From Pseudomonadota bacterium (GTDB taxonomy: Bacteria; Pseudomonadota; Gammaproteobacteria; Magnimaribacterales; D2472): DNA of 6,300 nucleotides. Within the stretch, counting starts at the first letter, position 1. Each line of letters opens with the position of its first letter. The notes beneath the pieces were generated by a model, which did not search any database, was not told the origin of the DNA, and saw nothing but the letters and a program-made list of their open reading frames with translations. Below, one piece after another: positions 5,429 to 6,300 of this stretch. Both the position numbers and the translations under genes were made by a program. Where the stretch lies: the NCBI GenBank assembly GCA_010024215.1, contig RGHK01000055.1, positions 1-6,300 of the forward strand, written 5' to 3'.

Positions 5429-6131
5429 TGAAAAAGATAAAAGCACGCATGTGGGAGAAGTATTTTCATCTGTTGCCGAAAACTATGACATCATGAATGA
5501 CGCTATGTCGATAGGCATGCATAGACTATGGAAAAAAATTCTAGTTGAGCTAGCCTCTATATCTGATGATGAAATGGTGCTAGATATTGCTAGTGGCACA
5601 GGAGATATAGCTAAGCTAATATCAAGAGAATATCCAAATACCAAAATATTTATGACAGACATCAATATGGATATGCTATCAGAAGGCAGAGACAGATCGA
5701 TAAACGAGAGTTTCTATAAGAATTGTCATTTTTGCCAACTTAGTGGTGAAAAAATGCCCTTTAAGAATCGAACGTTTGATCTAATAACCATTGGTTTTGG
5801 TTTAAGAAATTTTACAGACAAAGAAGCCGGCTTGAGAGAAATGAGGAGATGTCTAAAGCAAAATGGTAAATTACTTATTCTAGAATTTTCAAAACCAACC
5901 AATCATCTTTTTTCAAAAATATATGACTGGTACTCTTTTAATATTCTTCCAAAACTTGGCGCTCTATTGGCCAATGACTCAGATAGTTATCAATATTTAG
6001 CAGAATCCATTCGGATGCATCCAGACCAGGAGGCTTTAAAGTCAATGATAATAGAGTCAGGATTTTCAGAGTGCAAATTTTATAATCTTCTAAATGGTGT
6101 TGTATCAATTCATGTAGCATATGAAAAATAA
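5418..6131 (+). CDS. ubiE: Ubiquinone/menaquinone biosynthesis C-methyltransferase UbiE
   Basis: The frame from TTG at 5418 gives 237 residues of a class I SAM methyltransferase. UbiE signature 1 is YDIMNDAMSIGMHRLWKK (23-40). The SAM motif is VLDIASGTGD (54-63), with an acidic DIN at 81-83. FGLRNFTDKEAGLREMRRCL (127-146) covers signature 2, LEFSKP lies at 155-160, and NDSDSYQYLAESIRMHPDQ at 186-204. UbiE C-methylates the benzoquinol ring in ubiquinone synthesis, or demethylmenaquinol where present, at the inner face of the membrane. The catalytic body is complete. The N-terminus is odd: the only candidate start in this frame is TTG, with no Shine-Dalgarno, and the usual THFG motif lies just upstream in another frame. 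The gene follows rsgA and overlaps the start of the next gene by 11 bp. Confidence 0.93.
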   Translation: MAVDEKDKSTHVGEVFSSVAENYDIMNDAMSIGMHRLWKKILVELASISDDEMVLDIASGTGDIAKLISREYPNTKIFMTDINMDMLSEGRDRSINESFYKNCHFCQLSGEKMPFKNRTFDLITIGFGLRNFTDKEAGLREMRRCLKQNGKLLILEFSKPTNHLFSKIYDWYSFNILPKLGALLANDSDSYQYLAESIRMHPDQEALKSMIIESGFSECKFYNLLNGVVSIHVAYEK

Positions 6132-6300
6132 TTTCTCTGGGTTCATTAATAACGTCATTCATGATCTGGAAGAGGCATCGCCAGTTACTAAAGCAAAATT
6201 AAAAGAGATTTATCCAATAAAATTTAAAGTATCTCTGGATGGTCATAAAGATATCTTTATAAGTCTTGATGAAGATAAAAAAGAAATTTCATTTAGCAAA
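6121..6300 (+). CDS. ubiJ: Probable UbiJ (SCP2-domain ubiquinone accessory factor), N-terminal 60 codons
   Basis: An ATG at 6121, inside the last codons of ubiE (11-bp overlap), opens a frame of 60 codons that is still open at the window end. It starts MKNNFSGFINNVIHDLEEAS, with a helical stretch, then basic IYPIKFKVSLDGHKDIFISL, with alternating hydrophobic residues like the first strands of an SCP2 sterol-carrier fold. UbiJ follows ubiE and precedes ubiB in most gammaproteobacteria. It is a soluble lipid-binding subunit of the Ubi metabolon that holds the hydrophobic ubiquinone precursors. The assignment rests mainly on position, because the N-terminus of this family is poorly conserved. 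No Shine-Dalgarno precedes the ATG, so coupling to ubiE translation is likely. Confidence 0.65.
   Translation, partial: MKNNFSGFINNVIHDLEEASPVTKAKLKEIYPIKFKVSLDGHKDIFISLDEDKKEISFSK

Noticed and set aside
5938..6162. Open frame on the minus strand across the ubiE/ubiJ junction
   Set aside because: It is the shadow of well-conserved UbiE C-terminal codons; no family resemblance.
1..6300. CRISPR arrays, insertion sequences, tRNA/rRNA genes, prophage or toxin-antitoxin modules
   Set aside because: No direct-repeat arrays, transposase-like proteins, terminal inverted repeats or tRNA-like cloverleaf sequences were seen; nearly every base is used by recognised housekeeping genes.

Overview
The window looks like housekeeping chromosome from a gammaproteobacterium. 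The gene order miaB-phoH(ybeZ)-ybeY-corC-lnt, the divergent orn/rsgA pair, the ubiE-ubiJ pair and a DUF1820 protein are all typical of that class. The DNA is very AT-rich by eye, the genes are packed with almost no intergenic space, and clear Shine-Dalgarno sequences are scarce. Together these suggest a streamlined marine lineage of the SAR86 type. That placement is inference; no rRNA or other marker here settles it.

Layout. Positions 1-3603, all on the minus strand, form one tight cluster read from right to left: miaB (tRNA methylthiolation), phoH/ybeZ (ATPase), ybeY (RNA-processing metalloprotein), corC (CBS-domain protein) and the first 74 codons of lnt (lipoprotein N-acylation). Junctions are 5 bp, a 4-bp overlap, 0 bp and a 1-bp overlap. 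Thirteen bases beyond the miaB start, a DUF1820 gene begins on the plus strand (3617-3943). Its stop codon directly abuts the stop codon of orn (3944-4495, minus). Orn diverges from rsgA (4537-5406, plus), which is followed by ubiE (5418-6131) and the first 60 codons of a probable ubiJ (6121-6300, cut by the window end). No stretch of 300 bases lacks a gene; the longest true gap is about 41 bp, between orn and rsgA.

Functionally, MiaB, YbeY, Orn and RsgA act on tRNA maturation, rRNA processing, oligoribonucleotide turnover and 30S subunit assembly, so much of the window serves RNA and ribosome metabolism. CorC and Lnt belong to the envelope, and UbiE/UbiJ to quinone biosynthesis.

I found no mobile element, CRISPR array, RNA gene or novel multi-gene system. 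The most notable observations are two apparent deletions in otherwise normal genes. CorC lacks about 80-90 internal residues yet remains in frame. UbiE carries the relic of its usual N-terminus (…KKTHFG) in a different frame just upstream of the readable ORF. A third point is the 13-bp divergent miaB/DUF1820 junction, which contains a perfect TATAAT and may produce leaderless mRNAs.
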